From the NCBI RefSeq assembly GCF_002742265.1, contig NZ_MDGL01000043.1:1-64000 (forward strand): a stretch of 64,000 bases of DNA, written 5' to 3'. This DNA comes from Maribacter sp. 4G9. GTDB taxonomy: Bacteria; Bacteroidota; Bacteroidia; Flavobacteriales; Flavobacteriaceae. The stretch's first letter is position 1, and every line of letters begins with the position of its first letter. The notes beneath the pieces are model-generated. The model was not told the DNA's origin and ran no database searches. It worked only from the letters and a program-made list of their open reading frames with translations. The translations under genes and the position numbers were made by a program. Below, piece by piece: positions 32,678 to 42,208 of the stretch.

Positions 32678-33619
32678 TTATAAAGAAGTTCGATATCGCA
32701 TCATAATTTTGTGCGAATCAGAGGTTTTTCTATGATAATACATGATGTTTTTGTCTGCTGTAAGCGTAGGAGCTTCTATTAAATCTGAAATAGTTTCGGA
32801 AAACAAAACTTTTGGAATTGAAAATTCAGAAGTAGAATTTTCTCTGACCGCCACACATATTTCAAAAACGGTACCTGTGGTAATTTGCCCTTTTAAATAT
32901 CTTGTAAAATATAGTTCCTGATTATCATTGCTTATACAAGGCGCATAATAGATGTAATTTACATTATTGATATGCTGTAAAATTGATTCTGAATTAGGCA
33001 GCGTACTGAACATAGCATCATTGTTTTTTTTGGCAACTCCTAATAGTGTTTCGCAAGGACCCTGACAATTTTCATCATCAAACCTTGCATTGTTGAAGTA
33101 TAAAAACTCTCCATCCATACTGATTCCATGATCCATAACAAGCCAACCGGGAATATTCATATTAAAATCACCTTGAACTCTTTCAATATCACTGACATTT
33201 CCACCACTAAAATTTCCGCGAAAGAGATTGTTTAATTCCGATGGATAATTCCTTGTTGATGTCCAGTAAAAATTCCCATTTGAGTCCATGTCCGCAACCG
33301 CGTCTAAATGCGGTGCTGAAGTTTGATTTGTTCCTATTAATTCTCCTACGTAATTAAAAGTGGAGTCATTGACTTTATCCGCATAATAGAGTTTTGTATG
33401 TACACCATCATTTATATTATTGAAGAACAGATAGTTTCCATCAAAAGATATAAATGGCTCCATTGCATCAAATGATAAATCATTTATGGTCACCTCTATT
33501 TCTGAACCAAAAGATGGGTATTCTATAGTTTCGGTTATAGCATCATCTTCATCATTCGATGAGCAGGAAATGATTAGTATTGATAGGATCATGATTTTTA
33601 AGAAGGCAGTTAGTCTCAT
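32678..33619 (-). CDS. PD40/TolB-like beta-propeller lipoprotein
   Basis: 313 residues with a lipobox LIISCSS (Cys ~19) followed by an acidic linker. Repeats such as FISFDGNYLFFNN, FYWTSTRNYPSE, EFLYFNNARF, QELYFTRYL and NIMYYHRKT are the WD40-like (PD40) blades seen in TolB-type and Xcc-type lipoproteins. Surface or periplasmic binding role unknown. Monocistronic. Confidence 0.75.
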   Translation of the reverse strand: MRLTAFLKIMILSILIISCSSNDEDDAITETIEYPSFGSEIEVTINDLSFDAMEPFISFDGNYLFFNNINDGVHTKLYYADKVNDSTFNYVGELIGTNQTSAPHLDAVADMDSNGNFYWTSTRNYPSELNNLFRGNFSGGNVSDIERVQGDFNMNIPGWLVMDHGISMDGEFLYFNNARFDDENCQGPCETLLGVAKKNNDAMFSTLPNSESILQHINNVNYIYYAPCISNDNQELYFTRYLKGQITTGTVFEICVAVRENSTSEFSIPKVLFSETISDLIEAPTLTADKNIMYYHRKTSDSHKIMMRYRTSL

Positions 33620-33824
33620 CGTAGGTTTTTAATTATCGAAAACTGAGGAATATAAAAATGGAAATCTAATACCACAGATCGCGATAGTTATAGATTAATA
33701 ACGATTTGCAGGTGTTTTTGGTATAGAAGCCCCTTCGATGTTGCAGAAAACGCTAATTTTATAAGCGCATATGATTTAGAGCTATATACAATTGTTGGTG
33801 TGGATTTAAAAAACAGTATAGATA

Positions 33825-34358
33825 ATGATTAAACCGAAAGAACTTTGGATAAAGGAAGGTTATGAAATCTATGCTCTAAATGGGTTTGAATCTCTAAAAA
33901 TTGAGCGGCTTGCTAAAGTTGTTGGAATTAGTAAATCTTCATTTTATCACCATTTTGCAGACCTTGAATACTTTTTTGAAGTTCTAATCAATCATCATTG
34001 TCAAAAATGTTCAATCCTTTCGCGAAAAGAAAAAAACTGTGAATCAATATTTCCTGAATTAATTGACACACTTGTAGAACACAAAATAGACCTTCTATTT
34101 CACCGACAATTGAGAATAAATAGAAACAATAAAGTCATAGAAGCCGCACTCTTAAAATCAAACCGAATATTGGGTAATTATGCCGTAATGTTATGGGCCA
34201 AAGAAATAAATCTCAAATTGACTACAAATCAGCTTAATGGATTGTTTGAAATAGTAACTGATGATTTCTATATGCGAATCAATAAAGATAATTTAGAATA
34301 CCAATATATTTCGAACTACTTTGAAAATTTGAGCCAAATAACAAAGCAGTTTGTTTGA
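33825..34358 (+). CDS. TetR-family regulator
   Basis: 177 residues. The N-terminal helix-turn-helix at ~8-55 (LNGFESLKIERLAKVVGISKSSFYHHFADLEYFFEVLI) is typical. The remaining helices form the ligand domain. It precedes and probably controls the small membrane protein 70 bases downstream, as TetR genes of this size often do. Confidence 0.85.
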   Translation: MIKPKELWIKEGYEIYALNGFESLKIERLAKVVGISKSSFYHHFADLEYFFEVLINHHCQKCSILSRKEKNCESIFPELIDTLVEHKIDLLFHRQLRINRNNKVIEAALLKSNRILGNYAVMLWAKEINLKLTTNQLNGLFEIVTDDFYMRINKDNLEYQYISNYFENLSQITKQFV

Positions 34359-34428
34359 ATTGTACGTTACCGACTAAAATATTTACTTAATCATTGACAC
34401 CTTTGCGCAAACAAATCAATGATTAATT

Positions 34429-34848
34429 ATGACGCATAAAACGCACAAATTTTGGCTAAAAGTAACAGCAATTTCTATTATTACTTATGCTGTATTATTC
34501 TTTCTAGGAACAGTACACCAAACGGACAAAGCAATTGAAGTAGTCCTTGATATTTCAAGTTGGCCAATTGACGAACTTCAAAATTATGATGCAAAATCAA
34601 CAGTCTTTTTATCTGCATTACTTGGAGGGATTTTATTTGGTTGGGGAATCTTAATATGGTTCTTGTCATCAAAAATTTATGATATTGCACCAGAACAGAC
34701 GCGCAAAATTGTTTTAATAAGTTTAGTATGTTGGTTTGTTATTGATGGTTTAGGCTCAATTTTTTCGGGTAATTCTAATAATGTAATAGCTAATATTTTC
34801 TTGATTTTGGTATTAGTCGGGCCACTTTGGACACCAGTTAAGGAATAA
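34429..34848 (+). CDS. Four-helix membrane protein of unknown function
   Basis: 139 residues with hydrophobic segments at ~10-27, ~62-82, ~92-112 and ~117-135. There is a short periplasmic loop with ISSWPIDELQNYD after the first helix. No catalytic motif is seen. It follows the TetR gene with 70 bases between them and may be its regulated target. Confidence 0.65.
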   Translation: MTHKTHKFWLKVTAISIITYAVLFFLGTVHQTDKAIEVVLDISSWPIDELQNYDAKSTVFLSALLGGILFGWGILIWFLSSKIYDIAPEQTRKIVLISLVCWFVIDGLGSIFSGNSNNVIANIFLILVLVGPLWTPVKE

Positions 34849-34988
34849 AAAACATCTTTGAAAATTTAAATGAAGTATAGTTATTATAGGCATTCAAAGG
34901 ACTTAATGTATATTTGTTAAGTCCGCCAAGTTAGCGTCTTTTTAATCGCTAGGTTTCATAAGCGTGACCGTTAGCAACAAACTGAAAA

Positions 34989-35420
34989 ATGAAAATAAAA
35001 TCAACATTAATCGTAATATTTACAATTTGCTTAGTTCAAATATCTTGGGGTCAGGATAAACTGAAAATTGCAAAGTCTGAAAATTCTCAACTGATCAAGA
35101 TTTTAAATAATTCTGAATTAATTGGAGAAAACGGAGAGAATAATTTACGTGTCAGAATTTATAAAATTGATAACGGAAGTGGAAGTGCAGGAATCTCAGA
35201 AGGGCACAAAGCTTCTCATAATTTATTAATCGCAGTTTCTGAGTACGATGAGCAACCACTCCAGAATCTTTTTGAAATTGGGCCTTTTTATAATCCAAAG
35301 TTTAAAAAATGGACTGGAATCAAGGAGGCAAAAAAAGAATTTGAAATACAATACGGAGCGGAGAGTAAAAGAGAATCCATAAAGTTGAACGTGAACATCA
35401 ATGAACTGAAAATGGAATAA
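34989..35420 (+). CDS. Small secreted protein of unknown function
   Basis: 143 residues with a signal peptide ending at ISWGQ (~22). The mature protein has KIYKIDNGSGSAGISEGHKASHNLLIAVSEYD, an alternating-strand pattern of a small beta-sandwich. No known motif. Confidence 0.65.
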   Translation: MKIKSTLIVIFTICLVQISWGQDKLKIAKSENSQLIKILNNSELIGENGENNLRVRIYKIDNGSGSAGISEGHKASHNLLIAVSEYDEQPLQNLFEIGPFYNPKFKKWTGIKEAKKEFEIQYGAESKRESIKLNVNINELKME

Positions 35421-35692
35421 AAACCTGTCAGCAACACTATTTATGACCAACAAAGCGGTTCTTGCTTAAGAAGAGGTTTATGGCCTATTTGTGAAGTCAT
35501 CAAATTATTCAGTTTACAACCGTTATTTTATTCTTTGGAAACGGAGTCTTTCGATAGGAAATTAGAATAAAACACGAAAAGATTTAGCTAGAGGCTTATT
35601 CGAAGAAACTTACTTATTTTCTGCACAACTTGCCATATATTTATCTACGTAAATTATTTACCTTAACAAACATAGTGACCAAACATTAAATA

Positions 35693-38017
35693 ATGAGAAT
35701 AATAAATCGTTTACTTATAGTTCTTCTTCTCATAAACGTTTCCTGTGGTCAAAATTGGGAAGAGAAAGCATCCGGCAATTTGCTCACAATAACCAATAAA
35801 GGTGGTTCAACGCTTCAATACCACAAAGAGTCTGGTATTACCCTTCTCGAAGTTGATCGATTTGCTTTCAAAGATTTGAATAAAAATGGCATATTCGATC
35901 CGTATGAAGACTGGCGCTTATCTGCTCACGATAGGGCGGTTGATTTGGCTTCAAAAATGACTATTGACCAAATCGCAGGATTGATGCTATATAGCCAACA
36001 TCAGGCTATTCCAGCAAGTTCACAAGGATATTTTGCAGGTACGTATGGTAAAAAATCATTTGACGAAAGTGGAGCAAGCCCTTCAGATCTCACAGATCAA
36101 CAAAGGTTGTTTTTAGTTGACAACAATCTTAGACATGTGCTGATGACGCGGTTTCAGAGCCCTGAAATTGCAGCAGAATGGAACAATAAAGCCCAGGCTT
36201 TGGTCGAGGGAATTGGCTTAGGTATTCCAGTAAATACAAGCTCGGATCCTAGACACAGATCCAAAGCCGATGCTGAATTCAACGCAGGTGCCGGAGGTGA
36301 TATCTCTATGTGGCCTACAACGCTTGGACTAGCTGCAACATTTGATGTTGATCTAGTAGAAAATTTTGGAGAAATTGCTTCTAAAGAATATCGCGCGTTA
36401 GGGATTACTACAGCATTATCCCCGCAGATTGATCTTTCTACCGATCCGCGCTGGATGCGGTTTAATGGCACTTTTGGTGAAAACCCAAAACTAGCGACGG
36501 ATATGGCACGCGCCTACATTGATGGTTTTCAGAATTCAACCGGAGATAACGAGATTGCTGATGGCTGGGGATTTGAAAGTGTGAATACGATGGTCAAACA
36601 TTGGCCTGGTGGTGGAACGGGAGAGGCAGGAAGGGATGCCCATTTCGGCATAGGAAAATATGCAGTATATCCTGGTAATTACTTTGAGAAACACCTAATG
36701 CCGTTTATAGAGGGGGCGTTTAAACTTAATGGAAAAACGAAAATGGCTTCCGCAGTAATGCCATATTACACTATCGCTTTTAATCAGGACACTAAAAACA
36801 ACGAGAACGTCGGTAATGGTTATAACTCCTATATTATCAAAGATCTGTTACGAAACAAATACAACTATGATGGAGTTCTTTGCACCGATTGGCTCATTAC
36901 GGGAGATGAAACGGCACTCGATTCGTTCTTTAGCGGAAAACCATGGGGTGTTGAGCATTTGTCTGTAGCGGAAAGGCATTATAAGGTCTTAACAGCTGGT
37001 GTGGATCAGTTTGGAGGAAATAATGATTCTGGCCCTGTAATAGAAGCCTATAACATGGGTGTTCAAGAAATGGGAGAAGAGGCCATGCGGTCTCGTTTTG
37101 AAGTGTCGGCTGTGAGGTTGCTCAAAAATATTATTCGACCTGGGTTGTTTGAAAATCCGTATCTCGATACTTCAGAAACGGCTACTATTGTTGGTAATCC
37201 TGAATTTATGGCTGCCGGATATGAGGCGCAGCTAAAATCAGTTGTAATGCTGAAGAATAAAGAAAACGTTCTTCCACTTCCTGAAAAATCAACTGTTTAC
37301 ATACCGAAGCGTTTTACACCCGCAGGAAGAAGTTTATTGGGAGCTCCTATTACTGAAAAATTGGATTATCCCGTGAAACTGGAAATTGTAAAAAAGTATT
37401 TCAATATTTCAGAATCTCCTGAAGAAGCTGACTTTGCCCTTGTTTTTATAGACAATCCGAAACCCGGAAACGGTTATGATAAGTCAGATGTAGCTTCAAA
37501 TGGTACGGGTTATGTACCCATTAGTCTACAGTATAGCGATTACACGGCTGTAGACGCCAGAGAAACAAGTATTGCCGGAGGGGATCCTTTGGAGGATTTT
37601 ACCAATCGGTCTTACAAAAACAAATCGATAAAAACAGAAAATATCCACGACCTGAATCTGGTTAATGAAACTTCTTCGGTCATGGGTGGCAAACCAGTTA
37701 TCGTTTGTGTCAATACGAATAATCCAATGATATTTTCAGAGATTGAAACCAAAGTAGATGGAATACTAGTGCATTTCGGTATTCAAGATCAAGCCCTATT
37801 GGATATTATCTCTGGCAAAAGCGAACCCAATGGTCTTTTACCATTTCAGATGCCTGCCAATATGAAAACTGTCGAACTTCAAAAGGAAGATGTTCCGCAG
37901 GACATGGAATGCCATACCGATACTGAAGGCAATACTTACGATTTCGCCTATGGGATGAATTGGAAGGGCGTAATCGATGATGAGAGAACAAAGGAGTACA
38001 AAAGTCAAAATCGGTAA
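35693..38017 (+). CDS. Glycoside hydrolase family 3 lipoprotein
   Basis: 774 residues with a lipobox LLINVSC (Cys ~18). The GH3 N-terminal barrel has LSPQIDLSTDPRW, the catalytic-site KHWPGGGTGEAGRDAHFG loop and the nucleophile D399 in GVLCTDWLITGD. The C-terminal alpha/beta sandwich follows (~505-760), with LKSVVMLKNKENVLPLP. Members are exo-acting beta-glucosidases, beta-xylosidases or beta-N-acetylglucosaminidases. The exact sugar cannot be read. It stands alone, without SusC/D partners. Confidence 0.9.
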   Translation: MRIINRLLIVLLLINVSCGQNWEEKASGNLLTITNKGGSTLQYHKESGITLLEVDRFAFKDLNKNGIFDPYEDWRLSAHDRAVDLASKMTIDQIAGLMLYSQHQAIPASSQGYFAGTYGKKSFDESGASPSDLTDQQRLFLVDNNLRHVLMTRFQSPEIAAEWNNKAQALVEGIGLGIPVNTSSDPRHRSKADAEFNAGAGGDISMWPTTLGLAATFDVDLVENFGEIASKEYRALGITTALSPQIDLSTDPRWMRFNGTFGENPKLATDMARAYIDGFQNSTGDNEIADGWGFESVNTMVKHWPGGGTGEAGRDAHFGIGKYAVYPGNYFEKHLMPFIEGAFKLNGKTKMASAVMPYYTIAFNQDTKNNENVGNGYNSYIIKDLLRNKYNYDGVLCTDWLITGDETALDSFFSGKPWGVEHLSVAERHYKVLTAGVDQFGGNNDSGPVIEAYNMGVQEMGEEAMRSRFEVSAVRLLKNIIRPGLFENPYLDTSETATIVGNPEFMAAGYEAQLKSVVMLKNKENVLPLPEKSTVYIPKRFTPAGRSLLGAPITEKLDYPVKLEIVKKYFNISESPEEADFALVFIDNPKPGNGYDKSDVASNGTGYVPISLQYSDYTAVDARETSIAGGDPLEDFTNRSYKNKSIKTENIHDLNLVNETSSVMGGKPVIVCVNTNNPMIFSEIETKVDGILVHFGIQDQALLDIISGKSEPNGLLPFQMPANMKTVELQKEDVPQDMECHTDTEGNTYDFAYGMNWKGVIDDERTKEYKSQNR

Positions 38018-38153
38018 AACGATATACAAAATCTATAAGCTACCTTAGTTTTCTTTCTTGTCGATTAGGTATTTTAAGGACTATGAATCATCGCAAGAAG
38101 TGAAATTTATTTTTAGGGTAGGATATTAACATCAAATAAGTCTCAAAGTAACT

Positions 38154-38381
38154 ATGGATATTTTAAAAGAAGCAGAAGAATTCGAAAAGGCCAAAATGAG
38201 TAATATGACCACGAGCGATAGGGTGACGGCCTCTAGGGAGGCAAAGCGGCTTATTTTGGCAATAAATGAAATTTATAAGGAGACAAAGGATACAGACCTA
38301 ATGGATTTAATGAAGCGCCTAACCGCTAAGAAAAAGAAAATCGAAGTCCGCTTAAAGGGTAGACCGGATTCAGGTATCTAA
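38154..38381 (+). CDS. Small charged hypothetical protein
   Basis: 75 residues, all-helical prediction, Lys/Glu-rich (MDILKEAEEFEKAKMSNM, LMDLMKRLTAKKKKIE). No motif recognised. It lies at the boundary between the chromosomal GH3 gene and the conjugative element. Confidence 0.55.
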   Translation: MDILKEAEEFEKAKMSNMTTSDRVTASREAKRLILAINEIYKETKDTDLMDLMKRLTAKKKKIEVRLKGRPDSGI

Positions 38382-39106
38382 TGCACAAAGCTTATTTACG
38401 ATTATATATTTTTAATTGCTTCTTGTTTAGTGAAGTAGATTGTTGAATATCGATTGCTGTATTATAGCAACACGAATGTAAACTTCAGATTAGAAACGGC
38501 TACATAATCGATTCAGCACCTTCCCTTGCATTTCGTAAAAACTCCATTTCAGGAAAGAAGCTTTATCTGCACAAGTCTTGAACAAGATGCCAAAACTTTA
38601 GATTTCCACTTCGCCTCTCCAGCCAGAAATGACAAAAGCGCTGTGTTCCCAATATAAAGTTTTGGCATCACGTTCGCTTCATGGGAAAATTATATTTCGT
38701 TTCTATTCCGCTTCCAGTTGGGTCTGTACTCACAGATATGGGTTTTTGATTTCCATACCGTCCCGCCCCGACTTCCCTTTTTTTTAGATAGCAAAAAACA
38801 ACATCCGTTCTTGGACGACGGCATAAACCAGGACCCCGCTTATTGCGGGGTTCTCTTTTTTATACGCCTTACCAAGCCCGGATATTGTAACGAGTACAGC
38901 ATCAAAAAAAAGGGAATCGCGACGGCACTATGGGAAGTAAATCAAAAACAGAAATCATGAAAACGTACAGAATCAACAAAAAGGAAGCGGAACAAAAGTT
39001 AAAAACAAAAAAAGGGGAAAGCGCTCTAGATATAATAAGTAAATCATTCAAAAATCACTCGAAGGGTTCGGGTGATTCAAATAGTAATCCTTTAAATTTT
39101 TCAATT
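38382..39106. other. Boundary region between chromosome and conjugative element
   Basis: About 725 bases without a convincing gene apart from the terminator at 38833-38862. From 38957 an ATG opens a frame (MKTYRINKKEAEQKL...) that runs without a stop into ssb, so it could be an N-terminal extension or a leader. I found no second copy of the 1962-1978 tRNA-like sequence here, so the element's end is not located. Confidence 0.45.
38833..38862 (+). terminator. Strong terminator upstream of ssb
   Basis: ACCCCGC and GCGGGGT make a perfect 7-bp GC stem with loop TTATT, followed by TCTCTTTTTTAT. It insulates the element's mobilisation operon from upstream reading. Confidence 0.85.
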
Positions 39107-39460
39107 ATGAGTAATCTAAAAAACAAAGTACAGTTAATCGGCAATGTGGGAAACGACCCCGAAATGACCGTTTTGGAAAGCGGTAAAAAAGTAATCCGTT
39201 TTTCATTGGCAACTAATGAAAATTACAAGAACGCCAAAGGCGAAAAAGTACAAACTACGGACTGGCATAATTTGGTGGCTTGGAATAAGACGGCCGAGAT
39301 TATCGAGAAGTATGCAAGCAAGGGCAAGGAAATTGCCATCGAGGGAAAATTGACCTCTCGAAGCTATGAGACCAAAGAAGGCGAAAAACGTTACATCACC
39401 GAAGTAATCGTTAGTGAGGTTTTGTTATTGGGTGCCAAGAACGCAAACAAGGCAGCCTAA
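39107..39460 (+). CDS. ssb: Single-stranded DNA-binding protein
   Basis: 117 residues from the ATG at 39107, which matches normal SSB N-termini (MSNLKNKVQLIGNVGNDPEM). The OB fold is complete (RFSLATNENYK, TDWHNLVAWNKTAEI, KGKEIAIEGKLTSRSYE, TEVIVSEVLLLG). It lacks the long acidic C-terminal tail of housekeeping SSB, typical of plasmid and ICE copies. The frame is open back to 38957 and 38930. It would protect the transferred strand in the recipient. Confidence 0.9.
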   Translation: MSNLKNKVQLIGNVGNDPEMTVLESGKKVIRFSLATNENYKNAKGEKVQTTDWHNLVAWNKTAEIIEKYASKGKEIAIEGKLTSRSYETKEGEKRYITEVIVSEVLLLGAKNANKAA

Positions 39461-39480
39461 TGAATTGACTATTTGAAATT

Positions 39481-39518
39481 AAAGAGGGCATCTCTCGGAA
39501 AAGTTCTGCCCTCTTTTT
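39481..39518 (+). terminator. Terminator after ssb
   Basis: AAAGAGGGCA and TGCCCTCTTT form a perfect 10-bp stem around a 16-base loop, followed by T-rich sequence. It splits ssb from radC. Confidence 0.85.
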
Positions 39519-39547
39519 CATTACTAATACCTCTTAATACAAAAGCA

Positions 39548-39997
39548 ATGAAATCACAAGTTAATGAAATAAAAGTAAGCTATAAAGAGCGGATCACTTC
39601 ACCGTTTTGGCTCAAAATCCAATCCTCTAAAGATGTGGCTAAAATGCTTATCGAAACATGGGATTCCGACACGATAGGTTTGCACGAATCTTTCAAAGTA
39701 GTGTTGTTGAATAATAGCAATAAGGTAAAAGGAATTTACCAACTTTCAAAGGGAGGAATCACAGCTACCATAATAGATATTAGACTACTCTTTGCGGTGG
39801 TGCTAAAATCGTTATCGGTCGCCATAATCCTAACGCACAACCATCCCAGTGGAAAGTTAAATGCTAGCCAAGCGGATAGAGATATAACGGATAAAATCAA
39901 AAGGGCTGCAGAGCTTTTAGACATCAAAGTACTAGACCATATCTTGATTGCCCCAAATGGGGATTATTACAGTTTTGCGGATAACGGACTGCTGTAA
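39548..39997 (+). CDS. RadC-like JAB/MPN-domain protein
   Basis: 149 residues from the ATG at 39548; an upstream in-frame start would lie inside the ssb terminator. The metalloprotease-like JAMM motif is THNHPSGKLNASQAD (H-x-H...S...D). Such RadC-like proteins without the helix-hairpin-helix domain are usual in Bacteroidota mobile elements. Their activity is undefined; anti-restriction or DNA repair during transfer has been proposed. Confidence 0.88.
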   Translation: MKSQVNEIKVSYKERITSPFWLKIQSSKDVAKMLIETWDSDTIGLHESFKVVLLNNSNKVKGIYQLSKGGITATIIDIRLLFAVVLKSLSVAIILTHNHPSGKLNASQADRDITDKIKRAAELLDIKVLDHILIAPNGDYYSFADNGLL

Positions 39998-40008
39998 AAT
40001 CAAACGCT

Positions 40009-40227
40009 ATGGACATAAATATAGATATACCGTTTCGTCTGAATTTCAATAATCTGGACGGAGATACACAGGAAAAATTGATGGAGCAATCCAAGAAAGA
40101 AGTAGAACTAAAATTCGGTCCTGAAATGAAAAGGTACGCACAAGAAAATCATTTGGACTATCAAGAAATTTTGGAAGAGGAGGCCATCAAGAATCTTTAC
40201 AATTACAAATTCATGTTCACTATCTAA
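40009..40227 (+). CDS. Small acidic hypothetical protein of the mobilisation region
   Basis: 72 residues, 11 bases after radC. Acidic and helical (EEEAIKNLYNYKFMFTI at the end). No known motif. Position between radC and mobA is typical of conserved ICE genes of unknown role. Confidence 0.6.
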   Translation: MDINIDIPFRLNFNNLDGDTQEKLMEQSKKEVELKFGPEMKRYAQENHLDYQEILEEEAIKNLYNYKFMFTI

Positions 40228-40250
40228 TGAAAGAAGATTATAGGAGAATG

Positions 40251-40276
40251 GGGCGACTTGCAAAAGTTGCCCTTTT
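40251..40276 (+). terminator. Terminator after the radC operon
   Basis: GGGCGACTT pairs with AAGTTGCCC (9 pairs, one G-U) around GCAA, followed by T5. Confidence 0.85.
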
Positions 40277-40608
40277 TCCCTTTAAGGAAATGCAACGCTT
40301 TTCCATATTCAATACGGATTCCTTAAAAAAGAATCTTTCTCATTCTTAAAAAACCGTGTTTCAAGCCTAGTAGCTATAAGAGCCTTTACCTTGAGGGAAA
40401 GGTATTTTTTTTGACCCCTGCGGGGGAAAAAGGAATAGCAAGAGGATAACACGCCAAGGCGGTGTTATAATGTTTGATTTCTTTTTCAATGCCTTGAAAA
40501 TGAATTGATTATCGCTGATTTAGACCTGAATTCGGTCTAGGAATAGGTTAAAAGTTTGTTGCAAAACATTCGGTAGACCCCTAAAACATTGAAAAAGTTT
40601 GTTGCAAA
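40277..40608. other. oriT: Probable origin of transfer upstream of mobA
   Basis: 332 gene-free bases directly before mobA/relaxase, dense in structure. There is a TACCTT/AAGGTA hairpin with T8 at 40387-40412. TAACAC-GCC pairs with GGC(g)GTGTTA at 40447-40467. TAGACC/GGTCTA around GAATTC lies at 40521-40539. A 16-bp direct repeat AAAGTTTGTTGCAAAA occurs at 40551-40566 and 40594-40609, the second copy covering the mobA start codon. This matches where oriT lies in Bacteroidota elements. The nick site is not identified. Confidence 0.55.
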
Positions 40609-41178
40609 ATGAAGGTAAAAAACAAATACAAGTACGACTACCTGGCCTTGAACTTACGGGCAAAGGTCGTTGTCCGCTTTCGCGCCTTCTCCAAAAAAGT
40701 AGCCCGTTCCCATGCGGATACCTTAACGGCGATGATGGACTTTTTTGAATGGCACAACTATTCGCCCCACCAACGTTTCGGCAAAGATGTAATCGCTGGA
40801 CAGAAGAAAAACCGCAAGCGAATCGATGCGGTAATCGCGATTATCAAGTCCGTCGAGAAGTCTCAGAATATTCCGATAATGAATATCGAGGCCATGCTGA
40901 AATCCCTCTTTAAAGAGGAAGTCAGAAAGTACGCGCCCAAATTATTGGAACCGAAAAAGGTGGCTAAATCTGAGCAAGAATCCACAGCCGAAAAAAACAC
41001 CGTTTCAAGAATCGACTATGACCGAACCCAGGAAAAACTATCCGAGACCAAAGACCGATTACGATATGTTTTGGAACGGGTCGAATTGGTCAGCAACCGT
41101 TTCGGAAAGGACTTTTTAAAATTGGAAATCACCCGAGAAGAACTCGCCCGATTCAAAAGGGGCTTAAAAAATTCATGA
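40609..41178 (+). CDS. Mobilisation accessory protein MobA-like
   Basis: 189 residues. The N-terminal half is basic (RAKVVVRFRAFSKKVARSHADTLTAMMDFFEW) and compatible with a ribbon-helix-helix-type DNA binder. The C-terminal half is a coiled coil (EKLSETKDRLRYVLERVELV). Size, place and order before the relaxase match MobA/BfmRIBBON accessory proteins of Bacteroidota, which help the relaxase recognise oriT. The direct repeat over its start suggests autoregulation. One base separates it from the relaxase gene. Confidence 0.75.
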   Translation: MKVKNKYKYDYLALNLRAKVVVRFRAFSKKVARSHADTLTAMMDFFEWHNYSPHQRFGKDVIAGQKKNRKRIDAVIAIIKSVEKSQNIPIMNIEAMLKSLFKEEVRKYAPKLLEPKKVAKSEQESTAEKNTVSRIDYDRTQEKLSETKDRLRYVLERVELVSNRFGKDFLKLEITREELARFKRGLKNS

Positions 41179-41179
41179 T

Positions 41180-42199
41180 ATGTATATAGCGATTACACCA
41201 CAAAAAATAGGTCAAACTTATTCGAACAGCGCAGCGGATTATGTCGCCTATCTCGAAAAGGAAAACGAAGGTCTGGAGCAAGAAAATCAAGAGCACTTTT
41301 TCAACCAAACCGAGGACCGGATTTCCCCCGATAAAGTCGTTTCTGAAATCGATGCCAATACCGCAAAACTCAAAAAAATCGAACCCAAATTTTATTCGGT
41401 CGTGGTCAGTCCAAGCCAAAGGGAACTTAAAAAAATAGCGGACAATCCAGAAGCTTTGAAAACCTATACAAGGGAATTAATGAAAGACTACGCCAAATCC
41501 TTTTACCGAGAAAAACCGGTAACGGTAGACCAGATAAAATACTTCGCCAAAATAGAACACGAACGCACCTATCGTGGTTTTGAAAAAGAAGTGCTGGAAA
41601 ATGCCCCCTACCGAAAACAAATTGCCAAACTGGAGAACGATATCCGAAAAGTGGCGCGTGGGGAATTGAAGGGAACTATTAAAAAATTGGAACAGGAAAT
41701 CACAGCTTTAAGACAAGCAGCACCCCATCAGATCGATGGCCAACTGATCGTGGCCGGAATGAAAAAAGAGGGCAACCAATCCCACATCCATATCATCGTT
41801 AGCCGAAAGGATGTGACCAATTCGTTTAGCCTTTCCCCTGGATCGAAATACAAGGCTTCGGATGTTGAAATGCACGGTAAAAAAGTACTGCGGGGTTTCC
41901 ATCGCAATCAATTCTATGAAAAGGCCGAACAGACTTTTGATAAAGTATTTGGTTACAACCGGAACTTTGTAGAGACCTATACCGCTAAGAAAACCTTGGT
42001 CAAAAATCCGGCCTTGTTTCGGATGCTCTTGGGAAACCTGCCCACCAACGAAAAAGCCCTCGCCCTTAAACTACTTTCAAAATCGGGAATGCGAATTCCT
42101 ATCATTCCAACGAACAAAGTGCAATTGGCCTTAAAAGTGTTTCACAGATTGAGACGGGGAATGCAACGGGCCATCGAATCGGGATCAATAGGAATTTAA
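41180..42199 (+). CDS. Relaxase (MobB/DUF5712 type)
   Basis: 339 residues. It starts MYIAITPQKIG with ADYVAYLEKEN, the usual opening of these Bacteroidota relaxases. The metal-binding His motif is SHIHIIVSRKD, with a further H in EHERTYRG. The catalytic nucleophile is probably an N-terminal Tyr (Y14 in QTYSNSAADY or Y21). The enzyme nicks oriT and pilots the strand. It sits between MobA and the coupling protein. Confidence 0.85.
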   Translation: MYIAITPQKIGQTYSNSAADYVAYLEKENEGLEQENQEHFFNQTEDRISPDKVVSEIDANTAKLKKIEPKFYSVVVSPSQRELKKIADNPEALKTYTRELMKDYAKSFYREKPVTVDQIKYFAKIEHERTYRGFEKEVLENAPYRKQIAKLENDIRKVARGELKGTIKKLEQEITALRQAAPHQIDGQLIVAGMKKEGNQSHIHIIVSRKDVTNSFSLSPGSKYKASDVEMHGKKVLRGFHRNQFYEKAEQTFDKVFGYNRNFVETYTAKKTLVKNPALFRMLLGNLPTNEKALALKLLSKSGMRIPIIPTNKVQLALKVFHRLRRGMQRAIESGSIGI

Positions 42200-42208
42200 A
42201 TCAAAGCC

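Noticed and set aside
38718-38960. An 80-codon plus-strand frame before ssb
   Set aside because: It runs through the strong terminator at 38833-38862, has no family resemblance and a composition unlike its neighbours, so I treat it as non-coding.
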